This document shows, one piece after another, positions 10,837 to 21,489 of a DNA stretch of 64,000 nucleotides (position 1 is its first letter; each line of letters opens with the position of its first letter). A program made the position numbers and the translations under genes. A model generated the notes under the pieces. It searched no databases. It worked only from the letters and a program-made list of their open reading frames with translations, and had not been told where the DNA came from. Source of the stretch: Tragulus kanchil (taxonomy: Eukaryota > Chordata > Mammalia > Artiodactyla > Tragulidae); assembly GCA_022376925.1 (NCBI GenBank), contig JAIOJX010000032.1, forward strand, positions 101,362,794-101,426,793, read 5' to 3'.

Positions 10837-11164
10837 TTTTTTAAAGATTTATTTATTTATTTATTTTTGGGCGGGGTCGGGTTGGGGAGGGAGGGGAGCG
10901 GGCGGGCCACTTCCATTGGTCCTTCATCTCTCTATTTTCGTCCGTCTTTGCTCTTTGGCTCCTGCGGGCCTCCCATCGCGGTGGCATCCGTCGTTGCAAA
11001 GCGCCGGCTCTGGACACATGCGCTCCAGAGCTCCAGCTCGGTAATTGGACACATCAGTCCAGCTGCTCCGCGGCACGTGGGATCCTCCCAGGCCAGGGAT
11101 CGAACCGGCACCCCTTGCACTGCAAGGCGGTGTCCTTACCCACTGGGCCACCAGGGGAAGCCCC
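10837..11164 (-). mobile_element. CpG-rich tRNA SINE with G-rich module
   Basis: Flanked by perfect 16-bp target-site duplications, tgctttattgattttt at 10821-10836 and 11165-11180. On the minus strand it starts 'ggggcttcccctggtggccc', has an intact pol III B box GGTTCGATCC (complement at about 11097-11106), a body rich in CpG, and ends with a C-rich block followed by (AAAT)n and an A tail. The C-rich block appears on the plus strand as G runs at 10869-10907. Preserved CpGs and intact duplications point to recent insertion. Open frames on both strands are SINE sequence. Confidence 0.88.
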
Positions 11165-11175
11165 TGCTTTATTGA

Positions 11176-12115
11176 TTTTTAATTGGAGTGTAGTTAATAT
11201 TCAATATGATATGTTACAAGTGTATAATATAGTGATTCACAATTTTAAAGGTTATATTCTGTTTATAGTTATTATATAATATTGGCTATATTCTCTGTAC
11301 ATTATATCCCTATAGCTCATTTTATATCTAATATTTTGTACCTCATACTTCCATATGCCTGTTTCCCCCCTCCACTTCCTTCTCCCCATTGGTAACCACT
11401 AGTTTGTTCTCTATAAGTCTCTTTCTTTTTTTTGTTATATTCACTAGTTTCTTGTATTTTTTAGATTCCACATATAAATGATATCAAGTACTGTTTTCTC
11501 TGACTTTTTTCGATTAGCATATACCCCCCAAGTTCATCCATGTTGTTGCAAATGGTAAAATTTTCTTCTTTTTTATGGCTGAATAGTATTCAGTTTTCGA
11601 TATTTCCTGGTGGTAGAATCCCTGGATTTATCCCTGGATTGGGAAGGTTCCATAGAGAAGGAAATGGCAAACCACTCTAGTATTCTTACTAGGGAAACCT
11701 CATGGACAGAAGAGCCTGGTGGGCTATAGTCCATGGGGTTGCAAAACAGTCAGAAATGACTTAGCAATTAAGTAGCAATGAAGCAATGAGTATTCCACTA
11801 CACACACACACACAGACATACTACCCCCCAACCCCCATATCTTTTTTATCCATTCACCTGGACACTTAGGTTGCTTTTGTATTTTGACTATTACAAATAA
11901 TACTTCTATGAACATTGGGGTGCATGTATCTTTTTAAATTAGTGTTTTTGTTTCTTTCAGATAAAATACCCAGGAGTGAAATTGTCAGGTCATATGGTAG
12001 TTCTGTTTTTAGTTTTTCTTTTTTTTGAAAAACTTCCATACTGTTTTCCACAGTGGCTACACCAATTTACATTTCCACCAATAGCATAGAGGGAGGGATT
12101 CCCTTTCCTCCTTGG
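11176..12115 (-). mobile_element. L1 3' end, interrupted by a SINE
   Basis: The plus strand reads as the complement of an L1 3' region: 'tttttaattggagtgtagtt', 'cccattggtaaccactagtt', 'attccacatataaatgatat', 'ttttatggctgaatagtatt', then after the inserted SINE 'tgaacattggggtgcatgta' and 'gtcaggtcatatggtagttc'. It covers the 3' untranslated region and the end of ORF2, with frames broken. A CA-rich stretch lies at 11800-11816. A Bov-tA sits at 11602-11785, so the L1 is the older of the two. Confidence 0.75.
11602..11785 (+). mobile_element. Bov-tA SINE nested in L1
   Basis: The Bov-A body is clear: 'gagaaggaaatggcaaacca', 'catggacagaagagcctggt', 'agtccatggggttgcaaaac'. The tRNA-like head is shortened to 'ttcctggtggtagaatccc'. 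The short repeat agtattc occurs at both junctions (about 11585 and 11789), consistent with a target-site duplication within the L1 motif 'gaatagtattcca'. Confidence 0.8.
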
Positions 12116-12342
12116 AAATCTTTTAGATCAAAGACCAGGATATGTGGAAAGGTCTGAAAAGCCCCAATAAAATCTCCTTTCCTAAGACACTGTTAAATTC
12201 CATGATGTTTCTTCATAGGAGAGGGATTCTAGAGAGTTTAAGAAAAGAGAGATCCTCCACACCTCCCTTGTCTTTGTGAAGTCACCCCCTTCCCCAGTGC
12301 TCCTCAGGTCCCGGTTCCCCAGGACTTTGGCCGGATGGGAGG

Positions 12343-14644
12343 CTTAACTGGGCAGGTTGCCACAGGGCAGCCCAACAGTGGCAAGATGGAAAATCTGTGA
12401 ATTCCCTTGCCCTTTCCAGGGCCTGCCAGCATCGGTGCATGTACTGGCCAGGAATATTGCCATCACAGCATTCACACCTTGAACAAAATGACTCCCCAGC
12501 CCAAAATTCAGGCAGATGGAAGGCATGTTGCAAGGTGGAAAGGTACTCTTTTCAATCAGTACATCCAGAAAGAGAACTTGCTCTATGTTCACCTTCAGTA
12601 GAGGAACCTGCCAACTGGGGGCTCCTAGAGTTGAGTTTTCCTAAAGTAGAACTTCTCTCAAGGCTGCTCCCTCCATCCTTGTTGTCATCAGATTAGTTCT
12701 GGCCTGGCCTTTTTTTTTTTTTCTTCATCTGGACAATTACCAAGCCCCCTGTGAGGATCTGTCTCCAGTCTCCTCCCAATCCAGTCTTTTTTCAACTTTT
12801 GTTTTACTTTTAACTTTTACCCAATCCATTTTTAATTAAGGATCTAGAGTCATATATTTGGAAAAAAATAATGGGGTAAAGAAAATATGCCAACCAAACT
12901 AGATCATGACATCCTCCTGCTCAGAAGCCTTCAAAAGGTTCCCCTGCATAGTGCATCAAGACCAGCACCCACCAGGGCCTGTGGGACCCTGGCAGTGAGG
13001 CCCATCTGCCCTTCCAGTCTCCTTTTGCCAATTATGTCACTGCCCCTTCACTCACTAATTCCATCCACTTTGGATTTCTTGATTTTGCATGTTTCCTCCT
13101 GTACTGGGGATTTTGCCTAATCTTCTCTCTGCTTGGGATCCTCTCCCTACTCCCTTTCTTTTCTTTCTTCTTGGATGAAATTTACTTCCTTGGAGAGCCT
13201 TTCCCTATTCATTTTATCTGATGCTAAAGCTCTCACTCTTTTTTTTTCCTGGCTCAGCTAATTGTCTGTTAGAGTGTGTAGATATTTTTTTCATTTGTTT
13301 GTTTGTTCCCCACCACTCCTACCAAACTGTGAACTGTAAGCTCCAGGGGAGAAGAAACCATTTCCATGTTATTTATGCTTGTCTTCATCTCCAGGACTTG
13401 CCTCAGTGCTGACCGGGTGCTCTATCATTGTTTGCGACTGATCTGGTTCCGCTCAGCGTCCTAGTGAGATCCTCCACCCCAGCCCACTTCTCCTTAACTG
13501 GGCAGGTTGCCACAGGGCAGCCCAACAGTGGCAAGATGGAAAATCTGTGAATTCCCTTGCCCTTTCCAGGGCCTGCCAGCATCGGTGCATGTACTGGCCA
13601 GGAATATTGCCATCACAGCATTCACACCTTGAACAAAATGACTCCCCAGCCCAAAATTCAGGCAGATGGAAGGCATGTTGCAAGGTGGAAAGGTACTCTT
13701 TTCAATCAGTACATCCAGAAAGAGAACTTGCTCTATGTTCACCTTCAGTAGAGGAACCTGCCAACTGGGGGCTCCTAGAGTTGAGTTTTCCTAAAGTAGA
13801 ACTTCTCTCAAGGCTGCTCCCTCCATCCTTGTTGTCATCAGATTAGTTCTGGCCTGGCCTTTTTTTTTTTTTCCTCATCTGGACAATTACCAAGCCCCCT
13901 GTGAGGATCTGTCTCCAGTCTCCTCCCAATCCAGTCTTTTTTCAACTTTTGTTTTACTTTTAACTTTTACCCAATCCATTTTTAATTAAGGATCTAGAGT
14001 CATATATTTGGAAAAAAATAATGGGGTAAAGAAAATATGCCAACCAAACTAGATCATGACATCCTCCTGCTCAGAAGCCTTCAAAAGGTTCCCCTGCATA
14101 GTGCATCAAGACCAGCACCCACCAGGGCCTGTGGGACCCTGGCAGTGAGGCCCATCTGCCCTTCCAGTCTCCTTTTGCCAATTATGTCACTGCCCCTTCA
14201 CTCACTAATTCCATCCACTTTGGATTTCTTGATTTTGCATGTTTCCTCCTGTACTGGGGATTTTGCCTAATCTTCTCTCTGCTTGGGATCCTCTCCCTAC
14301 TCCCTTTCTTTTCTTTCTTCTTGGATGAAATTTACTTCCTTGGAGAGCCTTTCCCTATTCATTTTATCTGATGCTAAAGCTCTCACTCTTTTTTTTTCCT
14401 GGCTCAGCTAATTGTCTGTTAGAGTGTGTAGATATTTTTTTCATTTGTTTGTTTGTTCCCCACCACTCCTACCAAACTGTGAACTGTAAGCTCCAGGGGA
14501 GAAGAAACCATTTCCATGTTATTTATGCTTGTCTTCATCTCCAGGACTTGCCTCAGTGCTGACCGGGTGCTCTATCATTGTTTGCGACTGATCTGGTTCC
14601 GCTCAGCGTCCTAGTGAGATCCTCCACCCCAGCCCACTTCTCCT
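12343..14644. repeat. direct duplication 3 (2 x 1150 bp)
   Basis: Bases 12343-13492 recur at 13493-14644 with a constant offset of 1150. Both copies begin 'cttaactgggcaggttgcca' and end 'cagcccacttctcct'. I see one difference, T at 12724 against C at 13874 next to a T run. The break shares only 'ct'. Such identity in non-coding, old L2 sequence is far above what an old duplication would keep. Confidence 0.96.
12890..13440 (+). repeat. L2 LINE 3' region (second copy 14040-14590)
   Basis: The order 'catgacatcctcctgctcag', 'aagccttcaaaaggttcccc', 'cttggagagcctttccctat', 'gtgaactgtaagctccaggg' and 'cttcatctccaggacttgcc' follows the L2 3' coding and untranslated region in sense. Open frames of 60-77 codons are remnants without a reading frame over the whole element. 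Duplicated with its surroundings by duplication 3. Confidence 0.65.
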
Positions 14645-14965
14645 GTCATATGAGACTACCATCCCCTAAGGGCTGTATTCTTCTAGCCTTTGCTCTTGTG
14701 CCTGCCCTGCGCCTTCTGCCTGAAATACCCTTCTTTCCTATTTTCCTTCTGAAAAATGAACTCAGCCTTCAAGACACAGCTCAAATATCATCTCCACTTT
14801 GATTCCCATCCCCTCCCCTCCTGGCAAAATTAAAAGCATGTGCTCCATGGCTTGTGCACATCTGAATCACAGCCTTTGTCACTCAGCATAACATTGTCCT
14901 CACACATTTCTGCATCTATTTTCCCCACTAGAAGGACCTCTTGGAAGCAAGGAAGAGATCCAATT
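14600..14965 (+). repeat. L2-like LINE fragment
   Basis: The phrases 'tttgctcttgtgcctgccct', 'gccttctgcctgaaataccc', 'caagacacagctcaaatatc' and 'ctagaaggacctcttggaag' correspond to the L2 3' region. It follows the previous fragment and may be the same element interrupted or rearranged. Confidence 0.5.
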
Positions 14966-15041
14966 TACCTTACATTTCCACTTCTTAAAAGCATTCATAG
15001 CATAGGAAGGGTGGGATAAAGGCTTTTGGAGGGATTGTTGT

Positions 15042-15222
15042 TGTTCAGTTGCTCAATCATGTCTGACCCTTTGTGACCCTATGCACTGCAGCACACCAGG
15101 CTTCCCTACCCTTCACTATCTCTTGGAGTTTGCTCGAACTCAAGTTCATTGAGTCGGTGATGCCATTCAATCATCTCATCTTCTGTAACCCTCTTCTCCT
15201 CCTGCGTTTAATCTTTCCCAAC
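15042..15222 (-). mobile_element. BovB (RTE) LINE 3' end, antisense
   Basis: The plus strand reads 'ttgttgttcagttgctcaat', 'catgtctgaccctttgtgac', 'caccaggcttccctaccctt', 'gagtcggtgatgccattcaa' and 'tttaatctttccca', the antisense of the ruminant BovB 3' end. It is 5' truncated as usual for LINEs. This family strongly supports a ruminant source. Confidence 0.8.
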
Positions 15223-15497
15223 ATTGGGGGAAGGGGATGTATACATTAACAAATAGAGGAATATCTTTGGTGAAATTTCTCTGTGTGGACGCTTCCTCTC
15301 TGAGAAATCCCTTTGTACCTACATCCCTGTTTGGATATTCCCTCTTGGAAATTTTCTCTGGGGTTTGGTTCAGGGAGACCATCTCTCAGTGATTTGTCTT
15401 CTAGGATTATGCAGCTGGTTCATTTAAGAAAGTAAAGTTAGCTCTTGCCAGCTTTTTAAAAGGAACCTGATAGTTAATACAGGTCCTGTGGTAGGTA
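15223..15497. other. no recognised feature
   Basis: Between the BovB tail and a Bov-tA SINE. A 68-codon frame on the minus strand has no recognisable similarity. Confidence 0.3.
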
Positions 15498-15715
15498 GGG
15501 GCTTTCCAGATGGCTCAGAGGTAAAGAGAATCTGTCTGCCAATGCAGGAGATATTGGAGATGTGGGGTTTGTCTCTGGATCAAGAGGATCCCCTGGAAGA
15601 GAAAATGGCAACTCCAGTATTCTTGCCTGGAAAATCCCACAGACAGAGGAGCCTGGTGGACTACAGTCCATGGGGTCATGAAGAATCATGACAGCAACTG
15701 AGCATACGTACACAC
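15498..15715 (+). mobile_element. Bov-tA SINE
   Basis: Head 'ggggctttccagatggctca', middle 'tctgccaatgcaggagatat', Bov-A body 'cacagacagaggagcctggt' and 'ctacagtccatggggtcatg'. Diverged mainly in the B-box region ('gggtttgtctctgg'). Confidence 0.82.
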
Positions 15716-16189
15716 ATGGTCGATAGAATAATAAGTGGCTAATCTTCCCAAAATACATTTTTTTTTTTCTTTTAATCACCTGACCCTGTCTGGTAAAACT
15801 GGTTGTTAAGGATTGATTCATTTTCTATTCATTTTTTTCCTTCTAGGTGCCAGGCACTGTTTTGTTGCTGCATTCACAGTGACACAAGAGATCCTGTTCT
15901 TACTATATTTTTCTTGCAGGGGGAAGCACAGATAGTAGAATCAGTGCTCTGATGCAGCATGTGTTTGCAGAGTCATGTGGGACTAGGGAGTGAAATGGCT
16001 TCCATCCACCAGGTGGTGGGTGAGGGGTGTTAAGGAAGTCTTACAAATCCAGATGAGCAGAATCGTTTGATGGGAAAGGGACATGAGAAAGGGAGGGAAA
16101 GAAAACTAGGGAAGGGAGAGGGGATGGCCCACACAAAGGCATGAAGCTAGTGGTAGTAGGTGTGTCTTAAAGTCACGAGACATTCACTG
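15716..16189. other. no recognised feature
   Basis: A-rich and purine-rich non-coding sequence (for example 16080-16125, almost all A and G). I recognise no repeat or gene. Confidence 0.3.
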
Positions 16190-16525
16190 AGTCCAGAGTG
16201 TTTGTTGCCCAGTTTGATGTGCAGACAGCAAGTGCCAGCATCACTTGGGAACTTGCTGGAATAGCAGGATTTTTGGCTTCAACCTTGACAAACTCAATCA
16301 GCATCTATGCTTTACCAAGGTTCCTAGGTGGTTCCTATCCATACTAAGGTTTAAGAGAAAGTAGCTAAAGAGGTGTTTTTCAGGCCATGACATGCCTGAA
16401 AACCTTCAGGACTGGATTGATGGGTCCCACCTGCAGAGTCTTTGGAGGGTGGGGCCTGAGAATCTGCATTTCTCAAAGGATCCCACGTGAGGCTGATGCT
16501 GCTGGTCTGGGGACCGCAGTGGAGA
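16190..16525 (+). repeat. MER5-like hAT DNA-transposon fragments
   Basis: Two neighbouring stretches resemble MER5-type non-autonomous hAT elements: 'ccagcatcacttgggaactt' near 16237 and 'ggagggtggggcctgagaat' with 'ctgcatttctcaaaggatcc' near 16443. Terminal repeats are not clear, so either two insertions or one badly decayed element. Confidence 0.5.
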
Positions 16526-17724
16526 CCTGCTAGAGTGGAGGATAGTGGGAGGGGTGGTTTCTGGGAAGTGAGCTTGGGCAGATAGCAGGATTTGCATCCT
16601 GAAGAGCTTCGACGGGGAGGAGTGCCCTCTGTTCTGGAGTGCTGCAGACCTCCGCGGAGTTTTCATGCTGGAGGGTGATGCGGTCCGACTTTTCTACAGG
16701 GAAGATCACTCTGGCAGCACATGGATGATGAGCTGAAGAGCAACAGGATGGCAGGCTGTCACTGGATTCTGGGCGAGAAGGATACATTCTGAAGCAAGGC
16801 AGTGGAGACACTTTCAAGATCAATTAGGCCGTCAGAAGTTTGAGGAATCAGCGAGTGATTGACTATGGGGTGAGAATCACAAACCTTCCCCCTATCCAGA
16901 ATCTGGGTGCACATCACAGCCTCTAGCTCTTTGCCTGCCCATGGGTGTTGTTCTTTCATGCCCAGAAAGCTGCCCTGTTTTATCTGCCTTCATTTTACAA
17001 GCCTGCCTCTGGCCTCATCTGACAGGTTTCAGCCTGCCACCGTGTTTGAAGCAAGGAGTCCAGGGCAGTAAACCATTCAGAAATAGGATTTATTAATGGG
17101 AGGTATGTAATTACTGCCAGACGCAGCAATCTCAAGAGTTTATGGCTTAAGTGTTTGGTGTCATTCAGTAAAACAAAGAGGGCTCTTGGCATGGACATGG
17201 TCACCCTGTGACCAGAGCCATCTGGTCCTGGGATATCCCCTCCCCCACCCCTGGATCTGCAAGTTGAGCTGGGTTGGAGAGGCAAAGGCAGATAAATCAC
17301 AGGGCAGGAGCCTGGCTCTGGGGGTGATGGCCCTTGCCTGGGCCCCGTGGAGGGGCTGGTCCTGGTTCCAGAGCAGGGCTCCCGGAGGGAGTCATGGCCT
17401 GTCTGCTTTCTGTCTCCCTGGCTTCTGACTCCATAGTGACATGTCAGCAGACTCTCGGAAGGGCAATTCTGCACACTTATGACTTCTCCAAAGCCTTCTT
17501 CCCACCCGTTTCACTTCTCAGCAGACCCTCACAGAACCCTGGGATGCAGGGAGCACACAAGTGACCAGTGGAGGCCTGAAAGTTCTGGTGAGTCTCCCAA
17601 AGTCCTAGAGTGGAGGGAATAAGCCTGTGCCAAAACCTCATGAAGCCATTCCCACCTCTCCACCAGGCAGGCCAAGCTGTCCCCGCTCCGGGAAGAGAGC
17701 ACTGCTTCGTTCTGAGTGGGTTGT
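16526..17724. other. repeat-poor, GC-richer stretch
   Basis: I recognise no interspersed repeat here. GC content is visibly higher than in the neighbours (for example 17200-17420). Open frames up to 159 codons (minus strand, 16995-17474) exist but have no recognisable domain, and long frames are expected by chance in GC-rich DNA. It could hold conserved regulatory sequence or an exon of an unrecognised transcript; neither is shown. Confidence 0.35.
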
Positions 17725-17850
17725 GAGAGGCACAGCTCCTGCAAGACTTGGGTTCCAGCCCAGGCTTTCTCTTGCCTAGTCCCGTATGCTTGGGAAAGAT
17801 GCTCTAAGACTCAGTTTCCTCAGATAGAAAGTGGAGAGAGGGAACGCAGT
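17725..17850 (+). repeat. MIR SINE fragment
   Basis: Sense MIR order: 'gacttgggttccagcccagg', 'gcttgggaaagatgctctaa', 'gactcagtttcctcagatag'. Confidence 0.5.
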
Positions 17851-18329
17851 CTGCTCCTTCCCAGGGCCCTCTCAGGAGGAAGAGGCCTTGCAGGACTTGG
17901 CGCTGGCAAGTCCCCTGTCCTGTGACTTGTCAGCATCTCCAGACCTCACAAAAAGCCCCATCCCACTTGACGCAGGAGTGCTGAGCTCAGATGAGATAAT
18001 AAAGGGAATATGCTTTGGAAAATTCAAGCACACCATTCAAATGTGAGGTAATAATAGGAACAACGAATCTGCCATAACCCTGCCAAAAAAGCCAGCAACT
18101 TTTGAGACAAAAAGCAGACCTGGATTCTAGAGTCCTCATCATCATGATTGGTTTTGGACAGAGGGACTTTTCTGCCCTTTCAAACATCTATCTCAAAAAG
18201 TTGTTTTGTTTTGAGGCTTGCCGAGGCCAATATGGGGGCCAAGGCAGGGAATGGATAGCTGGCAGGTACTTGTGTGCTAATTAGGAGGCTGCAGGGCAGG
18301 AGTACTTCTGGGGACTGACATCTTACATA

Positions 18330-18540
18330 TCTTGGTATTCCCTAGTGCCCCACTCAGGGTCTGGCACAGGTGGACACCCAGCCATTATTTATTAAATGGA
18401 ACCGAGCTCAATTCTATCCTATCCTGAGGGTTCTTTGAAGGCAGCGCCTGTGTTTTACTCATTTCTCTCTTTCCAGGGCCAAGCCTAGTGTCTGGCACAG
18501 AGTAGGTGTTTAGTCAATTCAGGCTGGATGGAAATTAAGC
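18330..18540 (+). repeat. L2 LINE 3' end fragments
   Basis: Two L2 3' signatures occur in tandem: 'agggtctggcacaggtggac' with 'ttatttattaaatgga', and 'gaaggcagcgcctgtgtttt' with 'gtgtctggcacagagtaggt'. Either two insertions or an internal repeat. Confidence 0.55.
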
Positions 18541-18880
18541 CCCGTGAAAAATAAGGCAGACATATCTAGTGTCTGCCCTGAACCACAGGAGAACTTGGGA
18601 CTCCACGTAGGGAAGGAGTCTGGGATTTGTAAGCCACAGTAGGTACCAGTCAGATGACAGGCTCGCTTCAAAGGCACGCGGTGGGAAGGGAAGAGGAATG
18701 TGGTTTCTCCAATGCCGTTTCGGCTGTGTGGGAGCCTCCGTTGGCTGCAGTGAGGTGGGGAGGGGAGGTTGGCAGTCCAGTGGAGGCCTTAACCGGGACT
18801 TTGGGATGGAACAAATGAGCCAGAGGGAAGGAAGCAACTCAGATGGAGACAAGACGCACTTACAACCTCTTTCCCTTCTC

Positions 18881-18922
18881 TGCATGCGCGCGCGTGTGTG
18901 TGTGCCTGTGTGTGTGTGTGTT
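18881..18922 (+). repeat. CG/TG alternating microsatellite
   Basis: A run of alternating purine-pyrimidine bases: 'tgcatgcgcgcgcgtgtgtg' followed by interrupted (TG)n. Such sequence can form left-handed DNA and is expected to be polymorphic in length. Confidence 0.9.
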
Positions 18923-19109
18923 GGAAGGAAAACAGGCTTTACAGCCAAATAAATCTGTACGCCTGTCCCCTCACTGCAAAGTCAGGGGCTGTGGGATCTT
19001 GAGTATGTTTTATTTTATTTTTTCAGCGTCTCCATTTCCTCATCTTAAAAAATGGGATCAGTGATTCTTACCATCCAGGGTTGCTGTGGCTATCCAGCAT
19101 GCTTTGTAA

Positions 19110-19305
19110 GCAATAAAACAGCCATTTATGAAGCACCTGCTCTCTGCTAGGCACTGAGCCTAGTAGCTGGATGGATTTGATCTGTGATCCCCTTAACTAT
19201 CCTGCAAGGTGGTGATTATCATCTTCAGTCTCCACTTCAGAGCAGAGGAAGCTGAAGTTCAGAGGCAAGGAGCAATTTGCTCAAGGGAGAGTGCCAGAAA
19301 TTCAA
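19110..19305 (-). repeat. MIR SINE fragment, antisense
   Basis: Antisense MIR order: 'ttatgaagcacctgctctct', 'gctaggcactgagcctagta', 'aactatcctgcaaggtggtg', 'ggagcaatttgctcaaggga'. Confidence 0.6.
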
Positions 19306-20558
19306 CAGGGTTCTCTTTGTAAAGATTACATTATGGTAACATACAGGATGATTATATTTCTTGAATCTTAGTCAAGCCTAAAGCTTTCCCACAGTGGCAG
19401 TTTTCCTTTATTGTCAGCACTTTTTCCTCCCTCTGTCTCCCTTTTGTAAAAAAGCTAAGCCTTTGGATAACCTGGCTATCTGTGGAAGAAGGGTGAGCTC
19501 CACTCAGTGATTTCACTGTGATTTGATTCTCTTTGTCCAGGTACTTTTTGGTTTCCATGGGACGGAGATCAGGAAATTACTGCTAGGTGTTTATAAGAGG
19601 GAAGTGAAAAAGCTGCTGAGACTTACTCTTTTGGACGATTCAAACAATATCTGAAATATCAGAACTATCATCCAAAGGAAAACTATCAACCCTTTCCACA
19701 TTCTGGGGAGTCTTTCTTTAAAGCTTCAGCCAAATATGAGGTAAACGTGGAAGGTCAGGAAAGCCAATCCACTTTTGCATGTGCCTGGATGCTCCTCATG
19801 GTCACCCTGTACAGAAGACATCATTAGATTCATTTGACACCTAAGGATGCTCGGAAAGGTAAACATTTGTCTGAGATTGCACAAGGATGAGGTCTCAAAG
19901 TCAAGATTCAGATCTTACCCTTAAGCACAGGGTTTTTTTCTGCTATTTCCAGAGTCTCCAAGTCTGCTGATGGAAACTGTTGTTTCCTCTACACTCCTTC
20001 TTTCAGGAGCCTCTCCCTTTGTTCTGGAGAGTCCTAGGCAGGTCTAGAAAAAACTGCATACCTGCAGTTTCAGAAAGAAAAGGACTTTAGCTTTGAGACT
20101 GCAGGAGACTGCCAAAAGTCAGCACCAACAAAGACTGATGATCTCAACCTTTTTTGTGACTTTTTTCTTTGACCTTCTTTGTGAAATGGTCACCCGTTTG
20201 ATGTTTCTATTTTTGGGTGTGAACTCAGGCATCAGGAGCAGGCTGCATCTCTCTGTTTTTTTTTTTTTTGGCAGAGTAGGTTAGGCTTTGGAGAGGAGGA
20301 AGAAAGAAGCAGGGAAGGGAAGCTCCCTTTAGTTCATTTCAAAGCAAGTATCATGGACTTAAGTCACATACTTGCAGATCACCTTAGTAAATGGTTTTAT
20401 TTAGATCCAGGTCTCTGTAGGTGGAAGATATCCTACCTTTCCCTCCTTATTTAATTTTTAATGAACCTTTGAACTGCAGTCTGGAAAAAAATCAAAGTTC
20501 TTTCAGAACTGCAGAGTTCTTTCTAGACCGCTGGAAAGCTCAAAATTTTTGGCGTTTG
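19306..20558. other. no clearly recognised feature
   Basis: Mostly unique-looking sequence. A weak MIR-like piece may lie at 19800-19930 ('acctaaggatgctcggaaag', 'tgtctgagattgcacaagga'). T runs occur at about 20258-20270. No gene supported. Confidence 0.35.
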
Positions 20559-20745
20559 TGAGAGATAGGTTTGGCTTGCAGCCATGTCACTCACCTACAT
20601 GGTTCTGGACAAACCATCAAGCATCACTGATCTCAATTTCTTCATCTGTAAAATGAGTATAATAATACCTGCTTTAGAAGGTGGTCAAGCACTTGGTACT
20701 TAGCAGACACTCATTAGATGTTTGTTGCTCCTTCCTCCTTATACT
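20559..20745 (+). repeat. MIR SINE fragment
   Basis: Sense MIR order: 'ggttctggacaaaccatcaa', 'tcttcatctgtaaaatgagt', 'ataataatacctgctttaga', 'gacactcattagatgtttgt'. Confidence 0.65.
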
Positions 20746-20779
20746 GCAAAGTATAAATTCTTAACCTATATTCTCTTAG

Positions 20780-21240
20780 GTAGAGAGGTGGGCATGAGTG
20801 ATGACCTGTAATTTTTAGGACAACTCAGATCCACCCAGATCATTGGCAGGGCTCATCAGCCATGGTTTAAGACTTAAGCCAATGCCCAATATGTCATTAT
20901 GGAGCCTGCAGAAGTGATTACTAATGTTACTTTTCCAGTTCACTGTGGAGCAGAGAGGAGAGTTTTTCACACTGCTGGCATTTTGTTGGAGCACGACGAT
21001 ACAAATCACAGATGGCTTCCTCGGGAGATGTGGCTCCGTAGAACCACAGTATGGGTTTACAAAGGGTTTAATGAAAACCTGGCACCCTTCCAAGCCTAAA
21101 TCAGTCCTCCAGGGTTCTTGGCTCATGCACATTTGGGCCAGTCTGCAAATGTCCACCCTGTTGATGGTATGGGGAACGTTAGGGTGAAAAGTTTTCACCT
21201 GGGAAACAAAGCCAGGCCTATCTGGCTGAGTTCACAGGCT
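20780..21240. other. repeat-free segment, possible conserved non-coding element
   Basis: No repeat is recognised. The stretch includes homeodomain-like core 'gtgattactaatg' near 20915 and a RUNX-like core 'aaccaca' near 21043. A 127-codon frame on the minus strand and frames of 66 and 87 codons on the plus strand overlap it and have no recognisable product. Whether it is conserved cannot be told from one sequence. Confidence 0.3.
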
Positions 21241-21489
21241 TGAGGCCTGGGAGATGGAATGGTGACGTGGAAGGGAAGTTGGAAGGAGGAGGGAGGCCCC
21301 CATCTGGATGATGTTCAGATGACTGCTGCCTGGCTGGGGGTGAGCTGAGCCCAGGACAGAGCGATGGCTTTCCCAGCTGCCTGCAGCTCACACTCTTTTT
21401 CTTTGCCGTGGGTTAGGCTGAATGAAGTGAGCAGGAGCCACAAATCAGGGATATGAAATAAAAAGATAGTTTCAATTTAGGTGACAGTC

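Noticed and set aside
16995..17474. 159-codon minus-strand frame
   Set aside because: GC-rich DNA with few stop codons; no recognised domain, splice pattern or repetition to support coding.
20815..21198. 127-codon minus-strand frame
   Set aside because: Overlapped by similar-length frames on the other strand and without recognisable product; chance is sufficient.
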